Shown: positions 53,498 through 63,300, numbered from the stretch's first letter. The stretch: DNA of 64,000 bases from Tindallia magadiensis (GCF_900113635.1 NZ_FOQA01000004.1:62001-126000), one strand, 5' to 3'. Translations and numbers: made by a program. Notes: generated by a model from the sequence alone, not told the origin.

Positions 53498-53526
53498 GGG
53501 GGGGCAAATTCATCTATTCATTTCAT

Positions 53527-53955
53527 TTATTGCAATGCTTCTTTTGCCAACTCAACAAACTTTCCATGACTGCTGGTAGCACCACTTACAACATCAACAG
53601 CTTCCGGATCCTGTGCTGCAATTAAGGCTTCTTCCAGCTCAGCAACCGCATCAACAAAGGCAATACCAGATCCAGCTTCCATGTTAGCATTATAGTCTTC
53701 GTCCTCTTTCTTACTACCACCATCTTCGTAAACCTCATTATAGTTTACAGCTATTATTTCTTCGTTTTCACGCGTGATTTCAATGACTGCTTTATGCCCT
53801 CGTTCATTAAATTCTGTCTCTTCCGCTGTCAAAACTTCTACCTCACCTGCCGGTTCTTCTGTAGTCACTTCTTCTGTGGCTCCGCTATCTCCGCAACCTA
53901 CCACCATTAATGATAAAATCAAAATAATAGATACAAACAGTAAGCTTTTTTTCAT
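53527..53955 (-). CDS. FMN-binding domain lipoprotein
   Basis: The 142-aa protein has a lipoprotein signal (KKSLLFVSIILILSLMVVGC; lipobox VVGC) and a Glu/Thr-rich linker. Its FMN-binding domain carries the SGATSSHGKF motif near the C-terminus, in which a Thr/Ser can take FMN covalently. Such proteins act in extracytoplasmic electron transfer. AGGAGG precedes the ATG. Confidence 0.87.
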   Translation of the reverse strand: MKKSLLFVSIILILSLMVVGCGDSGATEEVTTEEPAGEVEVLTAEETEFNERGHKAVIEITRENEEIIAVNYNEVYEDGGSKKEDEDYNANMEAGSGIAFVDAVAELEEALIAAQDPEAVDVVSGATSSHGKFVELAKEALQ

Positions 53956-54173
53956 TATCCATTCCTCCTAATTCCATTTAAGTTTGTTAAAATGTTCTCA
54001 AGACTGAATAAAACTAATAACGACGACCCGTTACATTTATTATTATACGTTTTTCAACATAAATGTAAACAGGAGGAGGACATATTCGTTTTTTAAGGGA
54101 TCTTTGTCCTTTCATAATCTTCTGTTTATGTTCCACATGCTTTCCTTATACAAGTAAAGCTCCATTTCGGTGT

Positions 54174-54899
54174 CTACTGAGCAAGGACAGTAATCTCTAT
54201 TCGCCGGTTATTTGCTCTCCCCTCCTGAGTATGATTGGTGTCAATAGGATTTTGTTCGCCAAAGCCGGCTACCGAAACTCTTTCTTCTGACAAATTCACC
54301 TCATAGATTAAATACCTGGCTACAGTTGTCGCTCTAGCCGTTGACAATTCCCAGTTTGAAGGATACCTCGCGGTTTGGATCGGTACATTATCGGTATAAC
54401 CTTCTACAATTATAGAATTCTGAATATCTCCCAGTTTACTTCCAATCTCCTCCAGCAATTCAAAACCTTGGCTGGACACCTCAGCACTTCCGCTGGGAAA
54501 AAGAACACTATCCTTAAACCGAATCATTAATCCTCTTTCATTTTGAATAAGTTCTACCTGATCTTCTAACTCTTTTTCTTCTAAAAAAGCTAAAAACCCT
54601 TGTCTGGAAGCTTCATCATCATTAGAGCCAAAAATTTTGTTTGCCAACTGATTCCGTTCTTCCTGCAGTTGCACGTTTTTTTCTTGCAGGTCTTCTACCT
54701 GATCAGATAAAATTGATTTCATCTGTTGTAGGCTATGACTCTCACTATCTGCAAAAATAAAGAACACAATAAAAAAACATAGCATAATGGTAATCATATC
54801 ACTATACGTTATAATCCAGCTATTAGATAATTCTATTTCATGTTTGCTACTTTTTTGATCATCAAACTTGAGATCCATATTGGAATATATTCCTTTCAT
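54174..54899 (-). CDS. motB: MotB-like stator / OmpA-domain protein
   Basis: The 241-aa protein has one N-terminal membrane helix with the ion-binding Asp in WIITYSDMITIMLCFFIVFF (about 28-47), a coiled linker, and a C-terminal OmpA peptidoglycan-binding domain (IIVEGYTDNVPIQT, NWELSTARATTVARYL, NRRIEITVL). It pairs with MotA as an ion-driven flagellar stator. Its start overlaps motA by 38 bases. Without other flagellar genes nearby, the pair may be a second, Na+-driven stator. Confidence 0.9.
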   Translation of the reverse strand: MKGIYSNMDLKFDDQKSSKHEIELSNSWIITYSDMITIMLCFFIVFFIFADSESHSLQQMKSILSDQVEDLQEKNVQLQEERNQLANKIFGSNDDEASRQGFLAFLEEKELEDQVELIQNERGLMIRFKDSVLFPSGSAEVSSQGFELLEEIGSKLGDIQNSIIVEGYTDNVPIQTARYPSNWELSTARATTVARYLIYEVNLSEERVSVAGFGEQNPIDTNHTQEGRANNRRIEITVLAQ

Positions 54900-55680
54900 T
54901 ATCTTTCGTTCCCGGATAATCTAACCGATCTTCTTCATCCAGCATCACATTCATTTTATCAAAAACATTTCGGGTTGAATCGTTGGTTGCTATCATTAGA
55001 ATCCCTTCCATAACAATCTGATACCTTAAAATAATTTTTTCATTATACTCTTTGATTCTAACCATAAGGGGGACCGCTATAAAACTAGCAATCAGACTTC
55101 CATACAAAGTACTCACCAAAGCAGTTGCCATATGTTGCATAATGGCGTGAGACTGGTCTAAATGTGATAGCAAGCCAATCATTCCTACCAAGGTCCCTAT
55201 TAGCCCAAAAGAAGGAGCTACATAAGAGACAACTTTTAATAAATTATACGAGCGAAATAGGTTTGCTCTTCTTGACTCTATGTCTTTTTCCATAACGTCT
55301 CGAATAGCTTCCGGCTTTTTATAATCGTTTAATAAGATCAGCGCATCCCTAAGAAAAGAGTCCTCTTCTTTCAGAATATCTTTGTTGAGTGACAATAAGC
55401 CATCTTTTTTCACTTTGATAGCCGTTTGATGTACTTTATGAATATCGTTTTCGTAACGAACCGGTTCCTTAAAGCTTTTTCGGATCAGATTAGCTGTATC
55501 CAAAAATGTTTGAAAAGAAAAGCCTACAATCACCGACAGAAGAATGCCCGCCAAAATTATTTCCAATGCATGCAGATTAAACAGAGCTGTCACAGCAATA
55601 CTATCCGCAATGGCATGAACAATCATTGCCAATAATACGATCACAATCGGTATTTTCCCATTTTTTATATACTGCTTCAT
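54862..55680 (-). CDS. motA: MotA-like stator protein
   Basis: The 272-aa protein has four membrane helices (two near the N-terminus, two at about 157-172 and 190-207), a cytoplasmic loop with charged residues (about 85-145) and the MotA segment ALVSTLYGSLIASFIAVPL. GAGGA lies before the ATG. It is the first gene of the motA-motB pair. Confidence 0.9.
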   Translation of the reverse strand: MKQYIKNGKIPIVIVLLAMIVHAIADSIAVTALFNLHALEIILAGILLSVIVGFSFQTFLDTANLIRKSFKEPVRYENDIHKVHQTAIKVKKDGLLSLNKDILKEEDSFLRDALILLNDYKKPEAIRDVMEKDIESRRANLFRSYNLLKVVSYVAPSFGLIGTLVGMIGLLSHLDQSHAIMQHMATALVSTLYGSLIASFIAVPLMVRIKEYNEKIILRYQIVMEGILMIATNDSTRNVFDKMNVMLDEEDRLDYPGTKDNERNIFQYGSQV

Positions 55681-55825
55681 TTCTTATTCATTCCTCTTCT
55701 TTGTAATGACTTAGTTTCTATAGGTTTCTATTTTTTCTCGAATGATACCCTTTGCCTCTAGGCAGATTTTAACAGAAAGATTTGGATTATACCAGCCCCT
55801 TCTATTCTGAGAATGATATTTATGG

Positions 55826-55854
55826 TTGCGTTGAAATCTCAGCATCGTTATAAT
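55826..55854 (+). promoter_or_regulatory. speD promoter
   Basis: TTGCGT, a 17-base spacer and TATAAT lie 50 bases before speD. A small hairpin (AAGACAA-GAATCA-TTGTCTT, 55864-55883) lies between it and the ribosome site. Confidence 0.78.
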
Positions 55855-55904
55855 GATGTGAGAAAGACAAGAATCATTGTCTTAACCTGAAAGGAGGTCA
55901 TCCA

Positions 55905-56717
55905 TTGAAAATTAAAGAAATAAAAAAGCTCAAGCTCTATGATTTCAACAATCTTACAAAGTCATTAAGCTTTAACATATATGACATTGCTTATGCTGAA
56001 AGTTTTGAGCATCGAAAGGAATACGTTCGTTATATCGACTCTCAGTATAACGCTGAGCGTTTAACGGAAATTTTGACCAATGTCACCCACATGATTGGTG
56101 CTAACGTCCTAAATGTTGCCCAACAGGATTATGAACCTCAGGGGGCCAGCGTCACCATGCTCATTGCTGAGGGTCCTGTAGACCACTTAGGTAAAGAATC
56201 GGAGCACTCCGCCAGCCCTCAAAAAGAATCGGTGGTTGCCCATCTGGACAAAAGTCACGTTACCGTCCACACTTATCCGGAAAGCCATCCCTATGAAGGG
56301 GTTAGTACTTTCCGAGCCGACATCGACGTTTCCACCTGCGGTGAAATTTCTCCACTAAAAGCCTTAAACTACCTCATCAAAAGCTTTGATTCTGATATTA
56401 TTACCATCGATTACCGGGTTCGGGGCTTTACACGTGATATCGACGGCAAAAAGCATTTCATTGATCATAAAATCAACTCTATCCAGAATTATATTCCATC
56501 TAAAACAAGAAGCCAGTATCAGATGATCGATGTCAATATGTATCAGGAAAGTATCTTTCACACTAAAATGATATTACGCGAGTTTGATTTGGATAATTAC
56601 CTTTTCGATACCCCTAAAGATGCTTTTTCACCTGCTGACCGAAAGAAAATCAAAAAGAAAATTCAAAAGGAAATGACCGAAATTTTTTACGGACGCAATA
56701 TCATTTCTGTAAAATAA
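55905..56717 (+). CDS. speD: S-adenosylmethionine decarboxylase proenzyme
   Basis: SpeD makes decarboxylated SAM, the aminopropyl donor for spermidine. The 270-aa product is the longer, E. coli-type class, with the self-cleavage Ser (about residue 117) in [17 protein letters not shown], which becomes the pyruvoyl group. A TTG start with GGAGG 8 bases upstream is used. speE is not adjacent. A nitrilase gene is convergent downstream. Confidence 0.94.
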   Translation: MKIKEIKKLKLYDFNNLTKSLSFNIYDIAYAESFEHRKEYVRYIDSQYNAERLTEILTNVTHMIGANVLNVAQQDYEPQGASVTMLIAEGPVDHLGKESEHSASPQKESVVAHLDKSHVTVHTYPESHPYEGVSTFRADIDVSTCGEISPLKALNYLIKSFDSDIITIDYRVRGFTRDIDGKKHFIDHKINSIQNYIPSKTRSQYQMIDVNMYQESIFHTKMILREFDLDNYLFDTPKDAFSPADRKKIKKKIQKEMTEIFYGRNIISVK

Positions 56718-56740
56718 AATCCGCCTTGATGGCGGATTTT
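56716..56740. terminator. bidirectional terminator between speD and the nitrilase gene
   Basis: AAAATCCGCC, loop TTGAT and GGCGGATTTT form a 10-bp stem with T-runs on both strands. Confidence 0.85.
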
Positions 56741-56741
56741 A

Positions 56742-57743
56742 TTATGAGTCTTTTTTTCGTCCTGACATAATTCCATCCACCACCACAGGCTCTGGATAGG
56801 TTTCTTTAATCTCTTTATATACGTTGTTGAACTCCATGCGATAATTGAACTCAAGAGAGTGTTTTTCTTCATAGTTTGCAATATCCAAGTGATGAATAAT
56901 CAGCAGCTCTTCCCTCATATTAGATCCTTGCAGTAAGGGAAGTCCGGAAGGTGCCCATACTCCACTTCCTCCCCAGAAAAGACTCCCATTGACCTCGTGG
57001 CTCCCCACACAGTTTACTCCTAAACTCCATACCTGGTTATAAGCCGCTTTCGAAGAGTTCATCAAGTTCCACAAATACCCATAATAGTTATCTGTTCGAA
57101 CATTCATCATGGCGTATTCTCTAATAGCTTGAGACCGCCATGCGGCAACGGTAATGATAGCATCTACTTCATCTACCATAGCATATTTTCTGGGCAATTC
57201 CATAAAGCAAAGATCATAACAAGTAAGAAATCCAAATTTTCCCCAATGGGTGTCAAGGATTAGCCTGCGATCCGTACCTCTTCTAAAATAAGGAACTTCA
57301 ATAGGTGTAAGAAAAATTTTATCATAAATTCGATCCACTTCATTGCAATCACCTACCGGATGTAAAAAATACGTAGAATTATAGAAGTCTCCATTAACCG
57401 GTCGGGCATTATTAAAGATTACATATTCTAATCCTTTTCCGCTGTCATCTAAACTGTCCCGGATACGATCTAGCCATGGCTGTATTTCCTGATTCGCACA
57501 ATGCCTTAAGTGATCTCTGATAATCTTTGGATTTTCTGTTTCCCATAAATAACCGGAGATACATAGTTCCGGAAGAATTAAAATGTTTACCTTTTTTTCA
57601 TGAGCTATTTGAATAATTTCTTCTATTTTTTTCATGTTTCTTTCTCGGTTAGAAGAGGTAGTAATATTCGCCATCATAATCGTTGGGCATTTTGTATCTT
57701 CAGAAAACCAGCGCTCTACTACTTTTTTTCTTAAATCTGACAT
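56742..57743 (-). CDS. nitrilase-superfamily amidohydrolase
   Basis: The 333-aa protein has the catalytic triad Glu (ILILPELCISGY, about 58), Lys (RIYDKIFLTP, about 138) and Cys (GFLTCYDLCFMELP, about 175). Such enzymes hydrolyse nitriles or amides, for example N-carbamoylputrescine amidase. Its nearness to speD hints at polyamine metabolism, but this is only context. A longer C-terminus than the core family follows (NYRMEFNNVYKEIKETYPEP). AAAGGAG precedes the ATG. Confidence 0.85.
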   Translation of the reverse strand: MSDLRKKVVERWFSEDTKCPTIMMANITTSSNRERNMKKIEEIIQIAHEKKVNILILPELCISGYLWETENPKIIRDHLRHCANQEIQPWLDRIRDSLDDSGKGLEYVIFNNARPVNGDFYNSTYFLHPVGDCNEVDRIYDKIFLTPIEVPYFRRGTDRRLILDTHWGKFGFLTCYDLCFMELPRKYAMVDEVDAIITVAAWRSQAIREYAMMNVRTDNYYGYLWNLMNSSKAAYNQVWSLGVNCVGSHEVNGSLFWGGSGVWAPSGLPLLQGSNMREELLIIHHLDIANYEEKHSLEFNYRMEFNNVYKEIKETYPEPVVVDGIMSGRKKDS

Positions 57744-57808
57744 GTTTTCTTCTCCTTTCTTCCTGCAGCCTCTTTTTTGCTACTGCTTGCGGCCGATGAT
57801 AAACACCG

Positions 57809-58795
57809 TTAAGACTCCTGCCTATCTCTGTATTTTAAAAGTTGACGTATCATCATCACATTGTTTCCTGTCATATGGATACTGGCCAGCTCCAACTGAG
57901 GAGCTTCTGTCGAATGAAAAGACTGTGTTTTTCCTGGTACTAAGCTCCCACCGGCATACACACCGGTTTGTGTTGTAAATACTTCATCCATTGCTTTTTC
58001 TTGTATCAACTCATAAATCCAGTAAGGAGATTCTACGGCTACTTGCTTTATGTTTAATAAACGCATCAGTTTCATTACCAGTTTCCAATCTGGAAAGTCC
58101 ACCTCTGGTAAGGCTGCGATCAAATGAGTTTGCCCATTTTTTTGCAAAGTATCATAACGGTCTCCCACAAGGCTTTCAGAATTATGGTCTATCCTAATTA
58201 GTTCATAACAAAAATCATTTTCTGTACACCAGGCCATATTTTTTGTTTTATTTCTTGGAATAATCATCAAAACAGGTATTTCGGAAGTATTTAATACAGG
58301 GTGATTCCATGGCAGTTTTTCTGGGTTCCTTGAAATAATAACATTCCAAGGAACCGGTGCAAAGCGTTCTGATCTTTCCAATCGATACTTTTGTAACTCC
58401 GGGTCATACACATGCCCTGTAAACTCGGACTCTGCATGTAAGGTGTTTGTGCCCAATAAAACAGCATCAGCATAAGTTCTTAGCACGTTAACCATCCAAA
58501 GATCTGCCATGCCTCCTGTAGGATCTTCTTTGTTTGCTTTTGCCAGTGTGCGACTGCTGGGATCATCCATAAACCCCATGCGTCCATCCATTGACACAAT
58601 TAAAGAACCGGTAAAATAGGGTCTTCCTCTATTCCTCATATTATCAGGAAAAAAAAGACGGCCATAGTGTTGATCAACTTTGGCGCAAATATCTTGTTGC
58701 CTTTGATGTTTATCCATATTATCAAAGCATGCTTGATTTTCATAAATTTTATTCATTTTGATATCATTTGCCTCAAATGTGCAGGTTTTTAACAT
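57809..58795 (-). CDS. RibD C-terminal/dihydrofolate reductase-like protein
   Basis: The 328-aa protein has the RibD_C/DHFR-like core: PYFTGSLIVSMDGRMG (about 72-87), YADAVLLGTNTL, NVIISRNPEKLPW and VAVESPYWIYELIQEKAMDEVFTT near the end. Members reduce pteridine- or pyrimidine-type substrates with NADPH; the substrate here is unknown. The ATG at 58795 with GGAGG 7 bases upstream replaces a start 5 codons earlier. It lies 65 bases upstream of the nitrilase gene on the same strand. Confidence 0.75.
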   Translation of the reverse strand: MLKTCTFEANDIKMNKIYENQACFDNMDKHQRQQDICAKVDQHYGRLFFPDNMRNRGRPYFTGSLIVSMDGRMGFMDDPSSRTLAKANKEDPTGGMADLWMVNVLRTYADAVLLGTNTLHAESEFTGHVYDPELQKYRLERSERFAPVPWNVIISRNPEKLPWNHPVLNTSEIPVLMIIPRNKTKNMAWCTENDFCYELIRIDHNSESLVGDRYDTLQKNGQTHLIAALPEVDFPDWKLVMKLMRLLNIKQVAVESPYWIYELIQEKAMDEVFTTQTGVYAGGSLVPGKTQSFHSTEAPQLELASIHMTGNNVMMIRQLLKYRDRQES

Positions 58796-58947
58796 AAATA
58801 CCGCCTCCAAAAGATCATGTTTTTTTATTTTACAGGATTACACAGTATTGATCAATCTATATAACTGTTATACTATTTATTTTAAGGGTAGATATTAAGA
58901 TTATTTGCAAGTTTTCCACCAAACTAATACGATAAGGAATGATTTCC

Positions 58948-60606
58948 ATGGATCATCAGCGTCTCAAAAAAATAACCCGTTTGATTCTAGTTTTAGTAAT
59001 ATCCGTTATTTTTGCTTCCATTTTTTTAACAAAATTTTTATACGATCATTTCGAAGAAGGTACTGTTTCTTACGGACAGAGTTTGCTTTTTGTATTTCAA
59101 ACCTTTACAACGACCGGCTACGGAGATTTGCTTCCTTTCACGTCCACTTTTATGAATATCTACGCCTCCATTTTGATGATATTAGGTCTGAGCCTCGTTT
59201 TTATCCTACTCGGTACAGCCTCTGCCCAATGGCTTCAGAATCATTTTGAAGAAATCCCACCGACCAATGTTCCAAGCAACACAAAAGACCATATTCTTCT
59301 TTGTGGCTTTTCAGATCTAACGGATTCTTTAATCAACGAGCTGGAAGAAAGCAATAGCAACTTTGTTATTCTTGAACGCCGCCTTTCAAATGTTCGAAAA
59401 CTAATGCAGAAAAAGAAACCAGTTGTCTATGGTGATCCATCAGACCCACAAGCTTTACTATTTGCAGGTATTAAAAAAGCAAAAGCTATCCTTGCGGCAG
59501 AATCAGACGAAACCAATATCAACATTTTGCTGGAAGCCAGAGCACTAACATCTATTCCTATTTTGGTTTCTGTCGAAAATCACCAATTAACAGAAATGCT
59601 CCAACTTGCCGGTGCCACAGAAATCATCGACCCAAAGAAAATTTTAGGCGAAGAGTTAGCCCGTCTTTCTACAGCTGAAGTAGGTCCAGCATTAACATCG
59701 GAAATGAATCAATTGGGCGATTTATATGTTATGGAATTTCCTATTGGTATGTACTGCCAATTTGCTAATCAAACGATTCAAGAAAGTGGTATTCGAGAAA
59801 ATACTGGCGTTACTATTCTTGGACTTTGGGAAAATGGAATTTTCCGAATGGTCGACAGTCCTCACATGCTTCTTTCCGAAGAATCAATGGTGGTGGTTCT
59901 GGGCACAAAAGATCAGTTGCATCAATTGGAAGAAAGCATGTCCAGTAACCTTCATCATTCTAATTTAAGTCATCAACATTATATTGTCGCCGGCTATGGC
60001 GACGTGGCTAAGAGAACGGTTGCGCTACTGAAAAAAAGAAATAAGGATGTCACATTAATTGTTCGTGATCCTGTTCAAGACATTCCACATGTAGTAGGCG
60101 ATTTAACTTCCCAGGATGTATTGTCGGAAGCTGGTATTCACAATGCCAGCACCTATATTATATCCGCCGACAGTGACGACCGAGCCATTTTTTCTGTGTT
60201 GGCTGCTAAAAAGTTAAACCCTCATCTCAGAATATTCGTACGCGCTAACAGCCATTACAATGTTCATAAATTATATCGTGCTGGGGCTGATTTTGTGCTT
60301 TCTGTCAGCAAAATTGCAGGAACTATTTTATCCAGCATATTAACAGAAGAAAAAGAAAAGGTGATCCCAGATATGGATATTCATTTTGTCCAACATCATG
60401 TGGAAAGTTCTCTGGATGGTAAAATGATTCAAGATACAGGTATTTTTGGAACCACTGGTTGTATGATCATTGCCATTAAATCTGGAGATCAGGTTCAATT
60501 AAATCCTTCTGCCAATACCATTCTTAAAAAAGGGGATGATCTGGTATTATTAGGAAATAGTCATAATCTTGACTTATTTAAATCTTATATTGGTCCCTAT
60601 CAATAA
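58948..60606 (+). CDS. two-TM potassium channel with tandem RCK modules
   Basis: The 552-aa protein has two membrane helices flanking a K+ selectivity filter TTTGYGD (residues 54-60), then two RCK regions: TrkA-N at about 105-225 (ILLCGFSDLTDSLINEL) with TrkA-C at about 245-325, and a second TrkA-N at about 340-455 (YIVAGYGDVAKRTVALL) with TrkA-C at the end. It resembles ligand-gated K+ channels. The fused double RCK in one chain is like prokaryotic BK-type channels. The ATG at 58948 has AAGGA 9 bases upstream. Confidence 0.88.
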   Translation: MDHQRLKKITRLILVLVISVIFASIFLTKFLYDHFEEGTVSYGQSLLFVFQTFTTTGYGDLLPFTSTFMNIYASILMILGLSLVFILLGTASAQWLQNHFEEIPPTNVPSNTKDHILLCGFSDLTDSLINELEESNSNFVILERRLSNVRKLMQKKKPVVYGDPSDPQALLFAGIKKAKAILAAESDETNINILLEARALTSIPILVSVENHQLTEMLQLAGATEIIDPKKILGEELARLSTAEVGPALTSEMNQLGDLYVMEFPIGMYCQFANQTIQESGIRENTGVTILGLWENGIFRMVDSPHMLLSEESMVVVLGTKDQLHQLEESMSSNLHHSNLSHQHYIVAGYGDVAKRTVALLKKRNKDVTLIVRDPVQDIPHVVGDLTSQDVLSEAGIHNASTYIISADSDDRAIFSVLAAKKLNPHLRIFVRANSHYNVHKLYRAGADFVLSVSKIAGTILSSILTEEKEKVIPDMDIHFVQHHVESSLDGKMIQDTGIFGTTGCMIIAIKSGDQVQLNPSANTILKKGDDLVLLGNSHNLDLFKSYIGPYQ

Positions 60607-60729
60607 GATGCCCAATGATTTCTAATAGGCTTTTCTTAATGAGATAATAAACTGTCGATTTACACCTTATCAAACTGCTCAAAATAATAACAACAATTAA
60701 AAGTAACCCACCAGAAAGGAAACAATCGA

Positions 60730-62574
60730 ATGTTCAAAGATTTTTTGCCTGTCAGTCAGCTTGACCTTCAAAAGAGAGGATGGGATCAGTTAGATTTTAT
60801 CCTTGTATCCGGTGATGCTTACGTAGATCACCCTTCTTTTGGTGTCGCTATTATTGGAAGGTGGTTGGAAGCCGCTGGCTTCAGAGTAGGTATCATCCCT
60901 CAACCAGACTGGACTAAAAGCGAATCCTTCACCAAATTAGGAACACCACGTCTCGGCTTTTTAGTTACCAGCGGTAATCTAGATTCCATGGTTAACCATT
61001 ATACAGTTGCCAAAAAACGAAGAAAATCCGATGCCTATACACCGGGAGGTGTTATAGGAAAACGTCCGGATAGAGCCACCACTGTCTATGCCAGAAAAAT
61101 AAAAAAACTTTTTCCAGATACCCCCATTATTCTCGGCGGGCTCGAAGCCAGCCTTCGACGAATGGCTCATTATGATTATTGGGAAGATCGGTTAAAACCT
61201 TCGATTTTAATGGATACAAAAGCCGATCTCCTTATTTACGGCATGGCTGAAAAAACGATTTTAGAAGTTGCTGAAGCTTTGCATAGCGGCTTGCCAGTCT
61301 CCAGCCTTACTTTTATTAAAGGCACTTCCTTTTTTACTAAGGATTTAAGCATCGTAAATGACCCTATCGTGCTTCCAGCCTGGAAAACGCTTTTGGCTTC
61401 AAAAAAACAAGTAGGGCAAAGTTTTCTTACACAAATGAATCACACAGACCCTATTTCCGGCGAAGTCTTAGCCGAGCCCTACGAACATGGATTTATTGTC
61501 CAGATTCCTCCTTCCCCACCACTAACCACCAAAGAAATGGATCAGGTCTATCGCCTTCCTTTCGTAAGACAAGTCCATCCTATGCATCAAAAGGAAGGAG
61601 ATGTCTCTGCCTTTGATGAGGTTAAGTTTAGTCTGGTCAGCAACAGAGGCTGTTTTGGCGGGTGTCATTTCTGCGCCCTCACCTTTCATCAAGGGCGGCA
61701 TATTCAGATACGAAGCCATGAGTCTATCGTGAAGGAAGCTAAGGAATTGATTACTGACAAAGATTTCAAAGGATATCTTCATGATGTAGGCGGTCCTACG
61801 GCTAACTTCAGACAGCCTGCTTGCAAAAAACAAGTGACACAGGGTTCTTGCCGTCACCGGCAATGCATGGCCCCTTCTTTATGTCCCAATATAGAAGTAT
61901 CTCATCAGGATTACGTTTCATTGCTTCGCAAGCTAAGAAAACTTCCAGGGATTAAGAAAGTTTTTATCCGTTCAGGAATTCGCTATGACTACTTAATGGC
62001 CGATCAGGACACTACTTTCTTTAAGGATCTATGTAAACATCATGTTAGCGGTCAACTTAAAGTAGCACCGGAGCATTCAAATACCCAGGTCCTTCATTTA
62101 ATGGGCAAGCCAGCTATCCAGGTGTTTGACCAGTTCCGCCATAAATACCACCAGTTCAATGCAAAAGAAAAGCGTCATCAGTTTTTAGTTCCTTACCTAA
62201 TATCCAGCCATCCAGGTTCCGACATACATGCCGCTATCGAACTTGCTGTCTATCTTAAAACGCTGGGCCATCAGCCAGAACAGGTGCAGGATTTTTACCC
62301 GACACCTGGCACATTATCTACCTGCATGTATTACACAGAAATAGATCCACGAAGCAATGAAAAAATATATGTGCCTAAGGATCCTGAAGAAAAACAGATG
62401 CAACGAGCTTTACTGCAAGCTGGCAAAAAACAGAATCAGGCTCTGATTCGAAAAGCCCTTGAAAAAGCAGGACGTCAGGATTTGATTGGCCATCACCGTA
62501 ACGCACTGATACCACCCATAAAAAGCAAAGCTCTGCCATCCTCAAAAAAAGAAAAACGCTTTAAGCGTCGCTGA
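60730..62574 (+). CDS. YgiQ family radical SAM protein
   Basis: The 614-aa protein has the radical SAM cysteines C-x3-C-x2-C in RGCFGGCHFCALTFHQGR, plus a YgiQ N-terminal domain (WDQLDFILVSGDAYVDHPSFG) and GGLEASLRRMAHYDYW. A second Cys patch (CKKQVTQGSCRHRQCMAPSLC) may hold another Fe-S cluster. The reaction is unknown. The Lys-rich C-terminus (KKEKRFKRR) is common in the family. The gene ends close to a strong terminator. Confidence 0.9.
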   Translation: MFKDFLPVSQLDLQKRGWDQLDFILVSGDAYVDHPSFGVAIIGRWLEAAGFRVGIIPQPDWTKSESFTKLGTPRLGFLVTSGNLDSMVNHYTVAKKRRKSDAYTPGGVIGKRPDRATTVYARKIKKLFPDTPIILGGLEASLRRMAHYDYWEDRLKPSILMDTKADLLIYGMAEKTILEVAEALHSGLPVSSLTFIKGTSFFTKDLSIVNDPIVLPAWKTLLASKKQVGQSFLTQMNHTDPISGEVLAEPYEHGFIVQIPPSPPLTTKEMDQVYRLPFVRQVHPMHQKEGDVSAFDEVKFSLVSNRGCFGGCHFCALTFHQGRHIQIRSHESIVKEAKELITDKDFKGYLHDVGGPTANFRQPACKKQVTQGSCRHRQCMAPSLCPNIEVSHQDYVSLLRKLRKLPGIKKVFIRSGIRYDYLMADQDTTFFKDLCKHHVSGQLKVAPEHSNTQVLHLMGKPAIQVFDQFRHKYHQFNAKEKRHQFLVPYLISSHPGSDIHAAIELAVYLKTLGHQPEQVQDFYPTPGTLSTCMYYTEIDPRSNEKIYVPKDPEEKQMQRALLQAGKKQNQALIRKALEKAGRQDLIGHHRNALIPPIKSKALPSSKKEKRFKRR

Positions 62575-62598
62575 CTTTTTATTTATCGCATCCATTTT

Positions 62599-62626
62599 CC
62601 ACCCCATCAACCATTGATGGGGTGGT
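62599..62626. terminator. bidirectional terminator between ygiQ and msrA
   Basis: CCACCCCATCAA, loop CCA and TTGATGGGGTGG form a 12-bp stem; TTTT follows on the plus strand. Confidence 0.8.
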
Positions 62627-62634
62627 TTTCACCT

Positions 62635-63300
62635 CTACCAAAGGATCTCCAGAAGTTCTCTTATTCTTTGTTCTGTTTCTTCCGATAGGTTTATCTTAGC
62701 TATATCTTGCTCAAAATCTTCCATCGTCCCTTTTCCAGCCACATATCCATTCAAACGTGCTGCTGTTGTGGAGTCTACAAAATGATTGAACTCCGAATAC
62801 ATCCCTCTCACTTCTTCAACAATCCCCGGCCTGTTTTGCAAGTAATATTTTTGATGATATCCTTCTGCTGAATAAAACTTGTCCAGTTTTTTAATCTCTG
62901 TCAGGACCGATTTTCCACTTTTTTCTTCGTAGGCTTGACGGCTTCTTTCAATGATTTTTTCCTGTTCTTCATCATGAAAGAGTAGAATGCTCATGTATTG
63001 TCTTGAATAAGCCATTACTGTTGGATCATGACTATTCCAAAATACTTCTAACAACGTTTCATAATCAATAACCGAGGGATCATATTCAATTTGAATCACC
63101 TCTGAATGATCCTCTATTTTTCGATAAGTAGGGTCTGGCGCTTCTCCACCTGCATAACCCACTCTGGTTCTGATAACACCTTTCATTTGCCCAAACTGAG
63201 CATCTGGCCCCCAAAATCAGCCTAGCCCAAAAGTGGCTAATGCGGTCACTTCCGGTTTTTCATCAATTCGATTAGCCGGTGCCTTTCTTTCTTTATTCAT
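62635..63300 (-). CDS. msrA: peptide-methionine (S)-S-oxide reductase, selenocysteine form
   Basis: MsrA repairs methionine-S-sulfoxide in proteins. The frame from ATG 63300 to 62635 gives 221 residues if the in-frame TGA at 63217-63219 is read as selenocysteine (Sec28): ATFGLG-U-FWGPDAQFGQ, where other MsrA have GCFWG. Downstream motifs are normal (RVGYAGGEAPDPTY, VFWNSHDPTVM, YHQKYYLQ). AAGGAG lies 8 bases before the ATG. No Cys occurs in the rest of the chain, so no internal resolving Cys is seen. An in-frame GTG at 63384 would add a lipoprotein-like start (IFLLLVTIFTIKGC), an alternative form. Confidence 0.88.
63189..63208 (-). promoter_or_regulatory. candidate bacterial SECIS hairpin of msrA
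   Basis: On the minus strand, 8 bases after the TGA, GCCAGA, loop TGCTCAG and TTTGGGC can fold into a short stem (one bulged G). A hairpin at about this distance from UGA is what SelB needs for selenocysteine insertion. The fold is modest and was judged by eye only. Confidence 0.5.

Noticed and set aside
53498-53506. A run of G residues near the end of the FMN-binding lipoprotein gene, considered as a phase-variable tract.
   Set aside because: It lies just outside the coding region beside the terminator, with no gene or promoter it could switch.
62635-63186. MsrA as a truncated gene or pseudogene starting at MKGVIRT.
   Set aside because: The frame continues upstream through one TGA exactly at the active-site codon, with family sequence and a good start before it; selenocysteine explains this better.
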